Assembly: GCA_030247575.1 (NCBI GenBank)
Contig: JAOTRV010000013.1
Span: 1 to 64,000, forward strand
Length of the DNA: 64,000 nucleotides
Direction of reading: 5' to 3'
DNA from: Sulfuritalea sp.
Lineage (GTDB): Bacteria > Pseudomonadota > Gammaproteobacteria > Burkholderiales > Rhodocyclaceae
Below are positions 53,616 to 62,755 of the stretch, piece by piece. Below the pieces are notes generated by a model. That model saw only the letters and a program-made list of their open reading frames with translations, had not been told where the DNA came from and made no database searches. Both the position numbers and the translations under genes were made by a program. How positions within the stretch are numbered: the first letter of the stretch is position 1; the number at the start of each line of letters is the position of its first letter.

Positions 53616-54499
53616 GCGGCGCCGCGTACGCCGGAGGAATCGCCGTGCCTGTGCTTGAGCAGGCGCGTGGCGACCTGGTCGGAGAACACCTGGCCGCCCC
53701 ACAGGCGCGGCACGTTTTCGTAGAGGCGATCCATGTTCGAAACGCCGCCGCCGAGCACGATGACATCGGGGTCGAGGATGTTGATCACCTGCGCCAGCGC
53801 GCGCGCCAGACGCGCCTCGTAACGCTGCAGCGTGGCCTCGCAATCCGCATCGCCGGCGGCGCGATTTGCGATATCCGCCGCTGAACAGTCGGCGCCGGCG
53901 AGTTCGCCCGTGGCGCGGCGATGATCGCGGGCCAGGCCCGGACCGGAGAGATAGAGTTCGACACAGCCCTTGCGCCCGCAATAGCAGACCTCCTTGTGGT
54001 GCTCATTGGGCATCGGGTTGTGGCCCCATTCGCCGGCGATGGCATTGGCGCCGGTCAGCACCTTGCCGTCGATGACGATGCCGCCGCCGACGCCCGTGCC
54101 GAGGATCGCGCCGAACACCGCCCGCGCGCCGGCACCGGCGCCGTCGATCGCTTCGGACAGCGCAAAGCAGTTGGCGTCATTGGCGATGCGAACTTCGCGC
54201 TGCAGCAGTTGCTGCAGGTCGCGCTTGAGCGGCTGCCCGATCAGGCAGGTCGAGTTGGCATTCTTGATCAGGCCGGTGGCGAGCGATTCCGCGCCCGGAA
54301 TGCCCACGCCCACGCTCGCCGCCGTGGCGTCGGCGTCTACTCTTCGCTCTGCCGCTGCCACCAGGCCGACCACCGCCTGCAGCGTCGCGCGGTAATCGCC
54401 CTGCGGCGTCGCCACGCGTTCGCGCAGCAACGTCGCGCCATCGTCGCCCAGCGCAATGATTTCGATCTTGCTGCCGCCGAGGTCGACGCCCAGCCGCAT
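53600..54499 (-). CDS. ROK family sugar kinase
   Basis: 299 residues. MRLGVDLGGSKIEIIALGDDG (phosphate-1 loop), GVGIPGAES, NDANCFALSEA, the ATP site GAILGTGVGGGIVIDG, EWGHNPMP with a zinc His, and the zinc cluster CYCGRKGCVELYLSGPGL. It phosphorylates a hexose such as fructose, glucose or N-acetylglucosamine; the sequence is closest in pattern to fructokinase/NagK members. No sugar pathway genes are nearby. It begins 16 nt after the AsmA stop. Confidence 0.92.
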   Translation of the reverse strand: MRLGVDLGGSKIEIIALGDDGATLLRERVATPQGDYRATLQAVVGLVAAAERRVDADATAASVGVGIPGAESLATGLIKNANSTCLIGQPLKRDLQQLLQREVRIANDANCFALSEAIDGAGAGARAVFGAILGTGVGGGIVIDGKVLTGANAIAGEWGHNPMPNEHHKEVCYCGRKGCVELYLSGPGLARDHRRATGELAGADCSAADIANRAAGDADCEATLQRYEARLARALAQVINILDPDVIVLGGGVSNMDRLYENVPRLWGGQVFSDQVATRLLKHRHGDSSGVRGAAWLWP

Positions 54500-54515
54500 C
54501 AGGAAACGCCTGCCG

Positions 54516-56564
54516 TCATTTGCCGAAGAGTCCCTTGAGCTTGTCCTTCGCCTTGTCGCCGACCGCGCTCTTGATTTCCTGCGTCTTCTCCGCGACCTTG
54601 GCTTTGGCAGCCTCGCCGACGAGGCTGCCGAACTCGATCCTGTAGGACAGGTTCTCGAAGGGGCCGGTCACGCGCACCGGAATCGTGAGGCCCTTCAACT
54701 GGTCGAGCCCCTGGCCGCCCTGCCCGGCGCTGCTGGCCACCACGCTGGCCTTGGCCAGGTAGTTCATCTGGCCGCCGCCGATGTCGATGTCGCCGGCGCC
54801 GGAGAGCCGCAGGAAGGGCGATTTCATCGCCAGGTCGTCGTTGTGGGCGACACCGTTGGCGATCTTGAGCGAGGCGGTGAGTTCGGAAAAGTCGGTCTTG
54901 TCGCCGGCCTTGGCCTGCTGCGACGTATCTTGGGGTTTGCCAGATGCGGCACCGAGCTTGCCCTTCAGGTCGCGCAGGCTTTGCGCCAGGTTGATGCCCT
55001 TGATCGCGCCGTCCCTGAGGCTCACCGAAGCGCTGCCGGCCAGCGCCTTCTTCATCGCGGTGACGGTATCGCCGCGGCTGGCGACGTCGAGCGCGACGCT
55101 GCCGCGTCCTTCCACCAGGTCCTTGTCGGCGAGATCCTTCAGCAGCGGATTGATGCTGACGCCGGCCAGGTTCTGCTTCATGGCGACCGTGTTGCCCGCC
55201 GCGTTGAGCGACAGGCTTCCATTGGCCGAGCCTTCGTAGAGGTTCAGCGTCAGCGGCGCGACGTCGAGACGCCCGCCGGCGATGTTGAGCTTCGCATTCA
55301 GCTTCGCCAGCTTGAGCTTCGACACCTGCAGCGAGCCGATGCGGATCGCGCCATTGGCGTCGAGGCCCTTCAGCGCCGAGAAATCCAGCTTGCCTTCCTT
55401 GGCCGCCTTGTCCTCCTTCGCCTTCGGCGGCAAATACTTGTCCACGTTGAGCTGGTCGATGTCGAGGTCGAAACCCAGCGCCAGCGGGGCGAACTTCGCA
55501 ATCTTCAGCTTTGTCGCGATCTTCGATTCGTCGAACCGCGTGGCAAGCTCGAGCGCCGCGGTCTGCTGCGCAAGGTCGGCGCGCAGGCTGCCGTCGAGCG
55601 GCAGCTTGAGCTGCTTCATCGGCAGTTGCGGACTGGTCAGCTCGACGCTGCCGGCGAGCTTCTCCAGCGCGATGGTCTGCTCGCCGGGGTTGGCCGCGAC
55701 GGGCGAATCGAGGCGGGCCTTGACGGCCGTCTCGCCGGACTTCGCATCGACATCGAGCGCCAGCTTGCCGATCTTCAGCGCCTTGGCGTTGCCCTCGACC
55801 CCGGACAGTACCAGCCTGGCCGCGACGTTGCGACCGGCGCCGGAAAGCTGGGCGGCGAGGCTCAGCGATTCGCCGCCGGCCTTTTCGGGTGACAGCGCGA
55901 GCTTCGGCGCTTCGAGTTTCAGCTCGAAGGCATCGGTGCCGGCCTTGCCCTTTGCCGCGAGCGACAGGGCGTCGACCGCCAGCGTCTGCTTCGCGCCGTC
56001 CGCCTGCACGCGTCCGCTGGACAGATCGAGGTCGGACAGTTTCGTGGTGCTGCCGCTCTTCTCGTCGCGCCAGGTGAACTGCGCATTTGCAATCCTGATG
56101 CCGGCGATGTCGATCTGCATCGGCGAGGGCGCCGTCCTGTCAGCGTCTACTCCCGGCTTCTGCTCCTTGCCGCCGAGCAGGTCGGCGATGTTGAGCGTGC
56201 CATCCTTCCTTTTCACCAGCGTCGCCTTGAAGCCATCGACCTCGATGCGCCGCACCTGCACCTGCTTCGACAGTAGCGGCATGACGGCCACGGCCACGCG
56301 CGCCGAGTCGAGCGCCAGGAATTCCTCCCTGCCGCCGGGTTCCGAGAGCGTCAGGCGGCCGAGCCTGATGCCGACGTCGGGCCAGACCGAGAGTTCCAGC
56401 CTGCCGGCGATGTCGAGCTTGCGCTGCGTCTGTTCGAGCACGACGCGGCTCGCCTCGCCCTTGATCTTTTCGCCGTCGAACAGGGCATAGAGCAGGCCTA
56501 CTGCCGCCGCGAGCAAGGCAAGCACGACTCCGGCGACGATGCCGAGGATGCGGAGTGCTTTCAT
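54516..56564 (-). CDS. AsmA family protein
   Basis: 682 residues. One N-terminal membrane anchor (ILGIVAGVVLALLAAAVGLLYALF) and the AsmA domain start (LELSVWPDVGIRLGRLTLSEPGGREEFLALDSARVAVAVMPLLSKQVQVRRIEVDGFKATL), then a long beta-rich repeat region and AsmA C-terminal LKGLTIPVRVTGPFENLSYRIEF. It belongs to the bridge-like proteins thought to move lipids between inner and outer membrane. Divergent from DUF1289. Confidence 0.93.
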   Translation of the reverse strand: MKALRILGIVAGVVLALLAAAVGLLYALFDGEKIKGEASRVVLEQTQRKLDIAGRLELSVWPDVGIRLGRLTLSEPGGREEFLALDSARVAVAVMPLLSKQVQVRRIEVDGFKATLVKRKDGTLNIADLLGGKEQKPGVDADRTAPSPMQIDIAGIRIANAQFTWRDEKSGSTTKLSDLDLSSGRVQADGAKQTLAVDALSLAAKGKAGTDAFELKLEAPKLALSPEKAGGESLSLAAQLSGAGRNVAARLVLSGVEGNAKALKIGKLALDVDAKSGETAVKARLDSPVAANPGEQTIALEKLAGSVELTSPQLPMKQLKLPLDGSLRADLAQQTAALELATRFDESKIATKLKIAKFAPLALGFDLDIDQLNVDKYLPPKAKEDKAAKEGKLDFSALKGLDANGAIRIGSLQVSKLKLAKLNAKLNIAGGRLDVAPLTLNLYEGSANGSLSLNAAGNTVAMKQNLAGVSINPLLKDLADKDLVEGRGSVALDVASRGDTVTAMKKALAGSASVSLRDGAIKGINLAQSLRDLKGKLGAASGKPQDTSQQAKAGDKTDFSELTASLKIANGVAHNDDLAMKSPFLRLSGAGDIDIGGGQMNYLAKASVVASSAGQGGQGLDQLKGLTIPVRVTGPFENLSYRIEFGSLVGEAAKAKVAEKTQEIKSAVGDKAKDKLKGLFGK

Positions 56565-56628
56565 GATGTTCTTCCGATCGGACCAAATGCGCTAGATTGC
56601 CGAGATTATCAGACGGAAAGGCTCCTGC

Positions 56629-56886
56629 ATGAAATCCGGATCGAGCGCCGCCACGCCGATGCCGGTCCGCTCGCCCTGCGTCAAGGTGTGCGAGATGGAC
56701 CCGGCGACCCAGCTCTGCCGCGGCTGCCACCGCACGCAGGAAGAGCGCGACTGGTGGGTGGCCTACAGCGACGGGCAGCAGCGCGAAGTGCTGCGCCGCT
56801 GCGAGCAGCGCCGTGAAGTGCTGGCAGGCGGCGCGGGCGAGCCGGCGCCGAGCATGGGCATCGTCGAGTCGCGCCGCAAGCGCTGA
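56629..56886 (+). CDS. DUF1289 family protein
   Basis: 85 residues. The DUF1289 cysteine motif is complete: SPCVKVCEMDPATQLCRGCHRTQEE (C-x3-C-x8-C-x2-C). A small Fe-S or zinc protein of unknown role. It starts 64 nt from the divergent asmA gene. Confidence 0.9.
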   Translation: MKSGSSAATPMPVRSPCVKVCEMDPATQLCRGCHRTQEERDWWVAYSDGQQREVLRRCEQRREVLAGGAGEPAPSMGIVESRRKR

Positions 56887-56922
56887 GCCGGGCGGCGGGG
56901 TTCAGGGAATTGATGGCGCATT

Positions 56923-56964
56923 AATCAAAGCTGATTGGTCAGGCAGGCAGCGTCCGCCTATGCT
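56923..56964 (+). promoter_or_regulatory. Promoter and palindrome before the 408-residue gene
   Basis: TTGGTC (56935-56940), 18 nt, TATGCT (56959-56964). Overlapping the -35 is AATCA-AAGC-TGATT (56923-56936), a short palindrome that could bind a regulator. Confidence 0.45.
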
Positions 56965-56992
56965 CCGTGCACAAAAAAACGGGGAGACGGAC

Positions 56993-58219
56993 ATGGCGCA
57001 GATCGGAGTCGATAACAACGCGGCAGTCCCGCCGCAGCGAAGCAAGCGGACGCGCGCGCAGGCAGGCCCGCGGGAGATCGTCACCGCGTTCCGCCCCATC
57101 CCGCTCGACGTTCCCGAGGGCATGAAGCCGAACGAATTCTTCAACAGCGCCGAAAACCTAAAGGACCTGGTGCACAACAACGGCCTGCTGCAGAACCCGG
57201 AGGGCCTGCTGCTCTACCGCAAGGCGCTCGGTCACAGCAACGAGTTCGACGCCTCGATCATCTACAACACCTCGCAGAGCATCCTCGATCCGCTCGGCCG
57301 CCCGGTGCGGCGCACGCAGGTGCCGGAACCGGTGAAGAACGTCTGGAACCGCATGAACCAGATCGTCATCGAGTACATGCTGGAACGCTATCCCGATTCG
57401 GCGCGGCATCTGGTGCTGGCCGGCGAGGCCAGCCTCGACGCCACCTGGCCGCTGACCTCGCCCGGCGTGCCGAGCATCCGCATGCTGCACAACCACTTCA
57501 TCGTCTTCGACCAGGCGCAATTGCGCGCCGCGCCCCTGGCCGATGCCGCCAATCCGAACCTGACCGACGGCGGCCAGCATTCACTGTTCCAGGCCTACAT
57601 GCGCGATGTCTACCGGGCCTTCTTCGCGGGCCTCGACCTGCAGATACTGCGGCCCTGCGCGGAGGGCGCCAGCCGCATCGCCCTGACCGGTTACCCGCAG
57701 GGCCTGCCGAGCTGGGAGATCAAGGGGGGCGCGGCGGCGCTGAAGGAGGTGCGCTTCTGGAAGGAGTACGACACCCTGCTCAAGGGCTTCATCGATTTCT
57801 ACCGCAGCTTCTTCAGCCAGGTGTCGACGCGCAACGCGGCCATGCCGCGCGACATCAACTTCCCCGATCTGGTGGAAAACAGGCTGCAGTTCGACAACGA
57901 CTTCCTCAAGACCGCGAAGATGGTGCGCGAGCGCTGCATCAGCGACGCCAAGTATGCCAATGCAATCCGCTGGCAACCGGCCTTCAAGCAGCTGATCTAC
58001 CGCAACGACGAAGGCAGGTTGATCGTCACCATCAGCCAGAACTCGATCGGCAACGCCATCACCGAACTGCTCGGCGTGGTGGTCAATCGCAAGCCCGATG
58101 CCGAGGCCTACGGCCGCGCCGAGCCGGCGCTGATCGCGCAACTGCTGGAAGTGCGGCGCAGGCTGGTCGAGGCCGATCTCGGCGAAGGCATCGCCACGCC
58201 GTACTGGGCGGACACCTAG
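56993..58219 (+). CDS. Protein of unknown function, 408 residues
   Basis: Starts at an ATG with GGGGAGA upstream. Soluble, no signal peptide or membrane segment. I recognise no family. Fixed-looking segments are [90 protein letters not shown] and [24 protein letters not shown]. The HNHF in a hydrophobic strand could be a metal or nucleotide site, and the many aromatic and charged residues suggest an enzyme. It has its own promoter and no operon partner. Confidence 0.88.
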   Translation: MAQIGVDNNAAVPPQRSKRTRAQAGPREIVTAFRPIPLDVPEGMKPNEFFNSAENLKDLVHNNGLLQNPEGLLLYRKALGHSNEFDASIIYNTSQSILDPLGRPVRRTQVPEPVKNVWNRMNQIVIEYMLERYPDSARHLVLAGEASLDATWPLTSPGVPSIRMLHNHFIVFDQAQLRAAPLADAANPNLTDGGQHSLFQAYMRDVYRAFFAGLDLQILRPCAEGASRIALTGYPQGLPSWEIKGGAAALKEVRFWKEYDTLLKGFIDFYRSFFSQVSTRNAAMPRDINFPDLVENRLQFDNDFLKTAKMVRERCISDAKYANAIRWQPAFKQLIYRNDEGRLIVTISQNSIGNAITELLGVVVNRKPDAEAYGRAEPALIAQLLEVRRRLVEADLGEGIATPYWADT

Positions 58220-58316
58220 CCGCAGGCACTTTCCTTGGCGCGCCGCAAGGCGCACAATCGGTCGTGTCTTGTCCACTTCCGCATGGCATGCGGACCGGAG
58301 CAGCGAGCCCTGCACC

Positions 58317-59255
58317 ATGAAATTCAAGGACTACTACGAAATTCTCGGCGTGCCGCGCAATGCAGCGCAGGATGACGTCAAGCACGCCTACCGCAGGCTT
58401 GCGCGCAAGTATCATCCGGACGTCAGCAAGGACCCCGATGCCGAGGCGCGCTTCAAGGAACTCGGCGAAGCCTACACAGTGCTCAAGGACCCGGAGAAGC
58501 GCGCGGCCTACGACCAGATGGGCAGCCAGTGGAAGACCGGTCAGGACTTCCAGCCGCCGCCGGGCTGGGACGCCGGCTTCGAATTCAGCGGCGGCGACTT
58601 CGGCGCCGGGCTGGGCGGCGATCACAGCGACTTCTTCGAAGCGCTGTTCGGCCGGCACGCCAAGGCCGGGCAGCGCGCGCACATGCGCGCGCAGGGCCGG
58701 GACCACCATGCCAAGGTCCTGATCGATCTGGCCGATGCCTACCACGGCGCCCGGCGCGGCATTTCGCTGCGCATGCCGGTGCTCGATGCGCAGGGCCGCG
58801 TCACGATGCAGGAACGCACGCTCGAGGTCGGCATTCCGAAGGGCATCCATGCCGGCCAGCACTTGCGGCTTGCCGGGCAGGGTGCGCCGGGTCTCGGCGG
58901 CGGTGCGGCCGGCGACCTGTATCTGGAAATCGCCTTCAAGCCCGATCCGCAGTTTCGCGCCGACGGCCGCGATGTTTACGTGAACCTGCCCCTGGCGCCC
59001 TGGGAAGCGGCGCTGGGCGCTGCGGTGACGGCGCCGACGCCGGAAGGCGAGGTGCAGCTCACGATTCCCCCCGGCTCGGCGGCGGGCCGCCTGTTGCGCC
59101 TGAAAAGCCGCGGCATTCCGGGGAAGCCGCCGGGCGACCTCGACGTGACGCTGGGCATCGCCCTGCCGCCGGCCGACAGCGATGCCGCGCGGGATGCCTA
59201 CCGCGCGATGGCCAAGGCTTTCGACTTCAACCCCAGGGCACCGAAGAAAGGATGA
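58317..59255 (+). CDS. cbpA: Curved-DNA-binding-type DnaJ co-chaperone
   Basis: 312 residues. J domain at 1-70 ([36 protein letters not shown] with HPD), a Gly/Phe-rich linker, then two DnaJ C-terminal beta domains without zinc cysteines ([49 protein letters not shown]). It stimulates DnaK and binds client proteins or curved DNA. Its modulator cbpM follows after 6 nt. Confidence 0.95.
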   Translation: MKFKDYYEILGVPRNAAQDDVKHAYRRLARKYHPDVSKDPDAEARFKELGEAYTVLKDPEKRAAYDQMGSQWKTGQDFQPPPGWDAGFEFSGGDFGAGLGGDHSDFFEALFGRHAKAGQRAHMRAQGRDHHAKVLIDLADAYHGARRGISLRMPVLDAQGRVTMQERTLEVGIPKGIHAGQHLRLAGQGAPGLGGGAAGDLYLEIAFKPDPQFRADGRDVYVNLPLAPWEAALGAAVTAPTPEGEVQLTIPPGSAAGRLLRLKSRGIPGKPPGDLDVTLGIALPPADSDAARDAYRAMAKAFDFNPRAPKKG

Positions 59256-59261
59256 GCCGCC

Positions 59262-59579
59262 ATGAGCCGGACTGATATGACGTTGGTGCAGTGGCCGGTG
59301 GTCGAAGAAGATCTCCGATTGACGCTGGTGGAACTGTGCCAGGCCTGCAGCGCCGAGGAAGAGCATGTGCTGGCATGGGTGCTCGAAGGCGTGCTGGAGC
59401 CGGCCGGCGCCTCGCCGCAGGACTGGACCTTCGGCGGCGAATCGCTGCGCCGCGCGAGGCTGGCGCTGCGCCTGTCGCGCGATCTGGAAATCAATCCGCC
59501 CGGCGTGGCGCTGGCGCTCGACCTGCTGGACGAAATCGCCGCGCTGCGGGCGCGGCTGCAGCGCGCCGGAGTCGATTGA
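59262..59579 (+). CDS. cbpM: Chaperone modulator CbpM
   Basis: 105 residues. LTLVELCQACSAEEEHVLAWVLEGVLEPAG and RRARLALRLSRDLEINPPGVALALDLLDEIAALRARL match the MerR-like CbpM fold. It binds the J domain of CbpA and inhibits it. Directly downstream of cbpA. Confidence 0.93.
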   Translation: MSRTDMTLVQWPVVEEDLRLTLVELCQACSAEEEHVLAWVLEGVLEPAGASPQDWTFGGESLRRARLALRLSRDLEINPPGVALALDLLDEIAALRARLQRAGVD

Positions 59580-59593
59580 CGCGGTTCTGAGTC

Positions 59594-60365
59594 GTGCATA
59601 TCCACGCGCTCAGCGCCGAGCAATCCCTCGCCAGCCTGAACACCACGGCGGCGGGCCTTGCCCCCGCCGAGGCGGCGCGCCGGCTGGCGGAATTCGGGCC
59701 GAACCATGTCGAGGAAGTCGAGCGCGAGCACCTGCTGCTCGGCTTCGCCCGCGAGTTCACCCACTTCTTTGCCATCATCCTGTGGATCGGCGCCGCGCTG
59801 GCCTTCCTCGCCGACCAGTTCGATCCGGGGCAGGGCATGGGCCGCCTCGGTATCGCCATCGTCGGCGTCATCATCGTCAATGGCGTCTTCTCCTTCTGGC
59901 AGGAATACAAGGCCGAGCAGGCGGTGGCCGCGCTGCGCCGGCTGCTGCCGCAGAAGGTGCGGGCGCTGCGCGGCGGCGAGACCGTCGAGATGCTCGCCGG
60001 CGGGCTGGCACTACGGCGTCAGCCTCGACCGGCTCGATCCCCTGTACCTTCAGGCGACCTCGGCCTGCCTCGCGACCATCGTGGTGATGCAGATGATGAA
60101 CGTGACGCTGTGCCGCCACCCGCTCAAGTCGTCGTTCGCCGTGGGACTCTTCAGCAACCGTTACATCCTGCTCGGGCTCGCGGCGGAGCTGGGCGTGATC
60201 CTGTTCATCATCTATACCGCCGCCGGCAACTGGCTGTTCGGCACCGCGCCGATCGGCATCGAGGTCTGGCTGCTGGCGCTGGCCGGTGCGGCGCTGATGT
60301 GGCTGCTGGAGGAAATCCGCAAGGCCTGGCTGCGGCGGCGGCTGGCGCGCAAGTTCGGCGCCTGA
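59594..60365 (+). pseudogene. P-type cation ATPase with a large internal deletion
   Basis: The first 135 or so codons (GTG at 59594) encode the N-terminal cation-ATPase domain and the first helices (GLAPAEAARRLAEFGPNHVEE, FFAIILWIGAALAFLADQFD, GVFSFWQEYKAEQAVAALRRLLPQKV). Near 60000 the frame shifts and the text continues as the C-terminal transmembrane part (LYLQATSACLATIVVMQMMNVTLCRHPLK, FSNRYILLGLAAELGVILF). The actuator domain, DKTGT phosphorylation site and nucleotide domain are all missing, roughly 600 residues. It cannot pump ions. Confidence 0.9.
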
Positions 60366-60366
60366 G

Positions 60367-60693
60367 CTATTCCGCGAAATGAATTGCCAGCCAGACGGTC
60401 GGCGCCTCCGCCGCGGTCGATTCCACGCGATGACGCCGGTGCGGCGCGATGTGCAGCCAGTCGCCCGGACGCAGCTGTCGCGCCTCGCCTTCATCCTCGA
60501 AGCGCAGCACGGCGGCGCCGCTCACCAGCACTACCCATTCGGCATCGGCCTGGTCGTACCAGAATTCCGGCGGGCTGGCCTGGCCGCTGGAAACGATGCG
60601 CTCGATGTGCAGGCCGGGACGGGCCAGCAGGGTTTCGAATTGCTCGGCGGCTTCCGGCGCGACGGGCAGGCCGGCGAGGAGGTTGCCCGCCAT
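60367..60693 (-). CDS. Cupin domain protein (first of a pair)
   Basis: 108 residues. A single cupin barrel: EFWYDQADAEWVVLVSGAAVLRFEDEGEARQLRPGDWLHIAPHRRHRVESTAAEAPTVWLAIHF. The usual first-motif His residues are replaced (Asp/Glu in DQADAEW) while HRRH is kept in motif 2, like the cupins of phosphomannose isomerase-like or unknown type. Start overlaps the stop of the next cupin gene upstream (TGATG). Confidence 0.85.
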   Translation of the reverse strand: MAGNLLAGLPVAPEAAEQFETLLARPGLHIERIVSSGQASPPEFWYDQADAEWVVLVSGAAVLRFEDEGEARQLRPGDWLHIAPHRRHRVESTAAEAPTVWLAIHFAE

Positions 60694-61058
60694 CAGCCGT
60701 CCTCCAGCAGTTCGGTGTCCTCGTGCGAATAGGGCGGGCTGCAGCAACAGAGGATGCGCAGCGGCTCCGTGCCGGTGGCTTCGATCCTGTGCGGCGTGCC
60801 GGGTGGAATCAGCACCGTGTCGCCGGCGTCGACTGTGAAGCTGGCATCGCCCAGGGTCATGATGCCGCTGCCGGCGCCGACGTGATACAGCTCTTCGGTC
60901 ACGGCATGGCGATGCAGGCGGGTGCGCGTTCCCGGCTGCACGGTGGCCTCGGCCAGGCTCTGCAGGCGGTTGCCATGCTGCGACGGATGCATCAGTTCCC
61001 GGATTTCGGAACCGTCCTTGGTGACGTAGGCGGGAATCTCCGGGTAGCGTGTTCTCAT
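60693..61058 (-). CDS. Cupin domain protein (second of a pair)
   Basis: 121 residues. Complete metal-binding cupin: RTRLHRHAVTEELYHVGAGSGIMTLGDASFTVDAGDTVLIPPGTPHRIEATG, with HxH, Glu and final His ligands. Function not defined, possibly an isomerase, dioxygenase or sensor. Translationally coupled to the amidase gene (ATGA) and to the other cupin. Confidence 0.88.
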   Translation of the reverse strand: MRTRYPEIPAYVTKDGSEIRELMHPSQHGNRLQSLAEATVQPGTRTRLHRHAVTEELYHVGAGSGIMTLGDASFTVDAGDTVLIPPGTPHRIEATGTEPLRILCCCSPPYSHEDTELLEDG

Positions 61059-61789
61059 TCTCGCGCAACTTTCTTCTGCAGCAGGCAGTGCAGCAGGGCC
61101 TGCTCCGCGGGCGCGAGCTCGGCGTCGCCGTTGCTGCCCGCGAAATGGCGGCGGAAGGCCGCGCGCGCGGCGGCCGGGGCCGCGATGTCATAGCCCAGCG
61201 CCTGCAGGCCCAGCAGTGCATCGAAGCCGGCCGGGGCGGCCGGCGGCGGCGTTTCGCACCAGAGACCGAAGCCCTGCTGCGCCAGCCGCTGCCACGGGAA
61301 CAGGCGGCTCGGATCGACCTTGCGCGCCGGAGCGACATCGCCATGGGCCAGATAATTTGCCGCCGGAATGCCATGGCGCGTGCGCAGCTCGTCGAGCAGC
61401 GCGAGCAGGGCGACGATCTGCGCCTCGGCAAAGGGCTCGTCGCCGGTGTTGTCGAGTTCGATGCCGATCGAGGCGGAATTGAGATCGGTCAGGCTGCCCC
61501 ACCGGGATTCGCCGGCATGCCAGGCGCGGGCGGCTTCATCGACCAGTTGCAGCACCGCGCCGTCGCGCCCGATCAGGTAATGGGCGCTGACGCGGCGCTC
61601 GGGGTCGGTCAGCGTCGCCAGCGCGCGTTCGACGTTGTCGTTGGTGGTCTGGTGCAGGATGACGAAATTGGGCCGGCGCTGGTCGAAGTTCGGCGACGGC
61701 TGCCAGACCGCTCCGCGCCCCTGGCCCGGGGGCAGCGGCGCGCAGGCCGCGAGCGCGGCAAGCAGGAGGACGGCGAGCCCGCGGCGCAT
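61055..61789 (-). CDS. N-acetylmuramoyl-L-alanine amidase, lipoprotein (AmiD-like)
   Basis: 244 residues. Lipoprotein signal LAVLLLAALAAC, then Amidase_2 core: NFVILHQTTNDNVERAL with zinc His, VSAHYLIGRDGAVLQLVDEAARAWHAGESRWG, NSASIGIELDNTGDEPF, NYLAHGDVAPARKVDPSRLFPW with the second His and Lys/Asp. It cleaves the amide between MurNAc and L-Ala in peptidoglycan or released anhydro-muropeptides. Upstream of two coupled cupin genes. Confidence 0.92.
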   Translation of the reverse strand: MRRGLAVLLLAALAACAPLPPGQGRGAVWQPSPNFDQRRPNFVILHQTTNDNVERALATLTDPERRVSAHYLIGRDGAVLQLVDEAARAWHAGESRWGSLTDLNSASIGIELDNTGDEPFAEAQIVALLALLDELRTRHGIPAANYLAHGDVAPARKVDPSRLFPWQRLAQQGFGLWCETPPPAAPAGFDALLGLQALGYDIAAPAAARAAFRRHFAGSNGDAELAPAEQALLHCLLQKKVARE

Positions 61790-61801
61790 GGGCGGCGGTT
61801 C

Positions 61802-62026
61802 TCAGGTCGAGACGATGGGCTTGCTGAGCCGCGCCCGGCTTTGCGCCTCGGACTTGTTCATCTCGGACACCTTGCGGCCGTAGGCTTCGCGCGCGGCCTG
61901 TCCCTGGCGGGTGGCCTCGATGCTGCGGATGCAGCGCCAGCGTTTGCCGGCCTTGGTTTCGATCTGGCGCATTTCCGATTTCGGATGATGCTGGCGACAG
62001 TGATAGCAGAATGCGGTATCAGCCAT
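61802..62026 (-). CDS. Small zinc-ribbon-like protein, unknown function
   Basis: 74 residues, basic: DTAFCYHCRQHHPKSEMRQIETKAGKRWRCIRSI. The C-x2-C pair, HH and a further Cys suggest a small metal-binding ribbon. No family recognised. It ends 12 nt before the amidase gene and may be transcribed with it. Confidence 0.65.
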   Translation of the reverse strand: MADTAFCYHCRQHHPKSEMRQIETKAGKRWRCIRSIEATRQGQAAREAYGRKVSEMNKSEAQSRARLSKPIVST

Positions 62027-62076
62027 GCGGAGGGACTCAGGCGGTAAAGTATGCCATTGTAAACCGAGTTGCCGCC

Positions 62077-62745
62077 ATGCTCCCTGACCCCGTGTTTCCC
62101 GCCGCCGTTGCCGGCGAACCCGAACTCCCGCCCTACGAGGGCGTGGCGATCGGCGACATTCTGCTCGTCACTTCGCTGCACAGCGCGGCCGAGGCGCGCG
62201 AGGCCTTGTTGGCGGAAGACGTCATCGGCTTCGATACGGAGTCGAAGCCGACCTTCAAGAAAGGCGAAGCGTCCACCGGGCCGCACCTGATCCAGCTGGC
62301 GACCGCGAACCGGGTGTACCTGTTTCCCGTCGGCCAGCTGCCGGAGGATCACGGCCTGAAGGCCATCCTCGAATCGAAGCGGATTCTCAAGGTCGGCTTC
62401 GGCCTCGGCAGCGACCTGGCGCAACTGCACGCGCGCCTGCAGATCGAGGCGAAGAACGTCCTCGACCTGTCGCGCGCGCTGCGCAGCGACAAATCCGGAC
62501 AGATGCTCGGCGCCAGGACTGCCGTGGCGCAGTTCTTCGGCCGGCGCCTGCAGAAATCCAAAAGGACCACCACCTCCAACTGGGCCGCTCCGCGCCTGAC
62601 GGAGCGCCAGATGCTGTATGCCGCCAATGATGCGCAGGTGGCGCTGCGGGTCTATCGCGCGGCGCTGGCGTCGGGTTCGCCGCTGAAACGCGGCACCGGG
62701 CCGGGCGGCGATATCCGGGAAACGCCGCCGCCGGCAGGCGGCTGA
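62077..62745 (+). CDS. 3'-5' exonuclease domain protein (DEDDy)
   Basis: 222 residues from the ATG at 62077. RNase D-like exonuclease: DVIGFDTESKPTFKKGEAS (DxE), HLIQLATANRVYLFPV, LKVGFGLGSDLAQLHARL, DLSRAL, and YAANDAQVALRVY (Y-x3-D). All DEDD residues are present, so it should be active on RNA or DNA 3' ends. No HRDC domain, hence not a full RNase D. It converges with epd (10 nt apart). Confidence 0.9.
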   Translation: MLPDPVFPAAVAGEPELPPYEGVAIGDILLVTSLHSAAEAREALLAEDVIGFDTESKPTFKKGEASTGPHLIQLATANRVYLFPVGQLPEDHGLKAILESKRILKVGFGLGSDLAQLHARLQIEAKNVLDLSRALRSDKSGQMLGARTAVAQFFGRRLQKSKRTTTSNWAAPRLTERQMLYAANDAQVALRVYRAALASGSPLKRGTGPGGDIRETPPPAGG

Positions 62746-62755
62746 CCCGGTGCGA

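Noticed and set aside
56923-56936. AATCA-AAGC-TGATT as an FNR site
   Set aside because: The half-sites are in the everted order relative to TTGAT-N4-ATCAA, so it is not an FNR box.
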